The translations under genes and the position numbers were made by a program. This document shows positions 63,521 to 64,000 of a DNA stretch of 64,000 nt, piece by piece (the stretch's first letter is position 1; each line of letters starts with the position of its first letter). This stretch comes from Actinokineospora globicatena (GTDB taxonomy: Bacteria > Actinomycetota > Actinomycetes > Mycobacteriales > Pseudonocardiaceae): contig NZ_JAMTCR010000002.1 in NCBI RefSeq assembly GCF_024171945.1, positions 2,604,001-2,668,000 of the forward strand, written 5' to 3'. Below the pieces are notes generated by a model. The model worked only from the letters and a program-made list of their open reading frames with translations. It did not search any database and was not told the DNA's origin.

Positions 63521-64000
63521 CTAGCCGCCCTTGCGTTGTTCGAAGAGGGAGACGCCGACGGGGGGGAGGCCTACGACGCTGGCCATGAGGTCCAGGAAGG
63601 CCTCGCCGTGGGGGTGGAGGGGGCCGGTGGGGGTCCAGGAGGCGCGGAGTTCCAGGTCGTCGGTGCGCTCGGGGCCCGCGATGTCGCCGAAGCGGGCGGA
63701 GGAGGTGTCGGTGACCGTGCCGCCCAGGGCCGTGAACTCGGCGCCGGAGGCGTCGAGGGCGTCGGTGAGCCAGGACCAGCCGACGCTGGGGAGGAGGGGG
63801 TCGTCGGCGAGTTCGGCGTCGAGTTCGGCGCGGACGTAGGCGACGACCCGCAGCACGCCGTCCCAGGCCTGTTGGCCCTCGGGGTCGTGCAGCAGGATCA
63901 GCCTGCCGGTGGCCTGGACCTCGGCCGGGCCGGTGGCCTCCGCGGTCAGCGCGAACGCCCAGGGGGCCAGCCGCTGGGGTGGCCGGACCTCGGCCAGGTG
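63521..64000 (-). CDS. DUF3000 protein (partial, cut by window end)
   Basis: The visible 159 residues run from the window edge to the stop. They show the DUF3000 pattern 'PQRLAPWAFALTAEA', 'ATGRLILLHDPEGQQAWDG', 'LRVVAYVRAELDAELADDPLLP', 'GWSWLTDALDASGAEF' in substance, 'LRASWTP' and 'LPPVGVSLFEQRKGG'. The start codon lies beyond the window. Function unknown; mycobacterial Rv2680 is the counterpart and is adjacent to the RNase D-like gene there. Confidence 0.88.
   Translation of the reverse strand, partial: HLAEVRPPQRLAPWAFALTAEATGPAEVQATGRLILLHDPEGQQAWDGVLRVVAYVRAELDAELADDPLLPSVGWSWLTDALDASGAEFTALGGTVTDTSSARFGDIAGPERTDDLELRASWTPTGPLHPHGEAFLDLMASVVGLPPVGVSLFEQRKGG

Overview
The window is chromosomal DNA from a high-GC Gram-positive actinomycete. 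GTG starts are frequent, third codon positions are almost always G or C, and the families present (DUF3093, DUF3099, DUF3159, DUF3710, DUF4193, DUF3000, Cei, polyphosphate glucokinase) are actinobacterial. The core gene order follows the mycobacterial sigA-dxs neighbourhood, while the gene content and size of the insertions point to a Pseudonocardiales-type genome (Actinokineospora/Saccharothrix/Lentzea-like). The genus is an inference.

Layout. (1) 1-5.2 kb: a tandem-HxlR regulator, two paralogous lipoproteins, a VOC protein, class I fumarase and an XRE-type regulator. (2) 5.4-21.7 kb: sigB, D-aminoacyl-tRNA deacylase, two methyltransferases, DUF3099, a pseudouridine kinase/glycosidase pair split by an oppositely oriented three-gene ABC-2 exporter, an SF2 helicase, a YihY/BrkB membrane protein with a Pro-Thr-Val-Gln repeat tail, an RND permease, DUF3039 and a Spo0M homologue. 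(3) 22.1-26.9 kb: an accessory sugar-uptake operon (binding protein, ATPase, permease, ROK repressor) with a palindromic operator. (4) 26.9-29.5 kb: a gene-poor accessory stretch. It holds a small membrane protein/HTH cassette lying between two copies of a 43-bp terminator, a DUF7455 gene, and a 111-bp duplication of the sigA 3' end. (5) 29.5-46 kb: the conserved core sigA-ppgK-suhB-cei-DUF4193-DUF3093-dut-DUF3710-hydrolase-OB-fold-DUF3159-trkA/trkA-APC permease-TrmA-like methyltransferase-dxs. (6) 46-56.4 kb: an accessory block separating dxs from the RNase D-like gene. It contains a tandem beta-domain protein, a class II aldolase, a two-component system, an HNH nuclease, two DUF72 proteins with a decayed gene between them, fadB, a frameshifted fadA, a TetR regulator and a deazaflavin-type oxidoreductase. 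(7) 56.9-64 kb: the RNase D/HRDC gene, then an orphan response regulator, a dipeptidase and a secreted M14 carboxypeptidase, then a DUF3000 gene cut by the window end. Two ~140-bp inverted repeats, each carrying a PafBC-type DNA-damage promoter signature, flank most of region 7.

Functionally, the core links the two principal sigma factors, glucose phosphorylation from polyphosphate, nucleotide hygiene (dUTPase), K+ uptake and its RCK-type gating proteins, RNA modification and entry into the MEP isoprenoid pathway. The accessory blocks add carbon uptake (xylose-type ABC/ROK), nucleoside salvage (pseudouridine), beta-oxidation and extracellular peptide degradation. The most unusual structural features are the duplicated sigA 3' end, where each copy has its own terminator, and the solo damage-promoter repeats.
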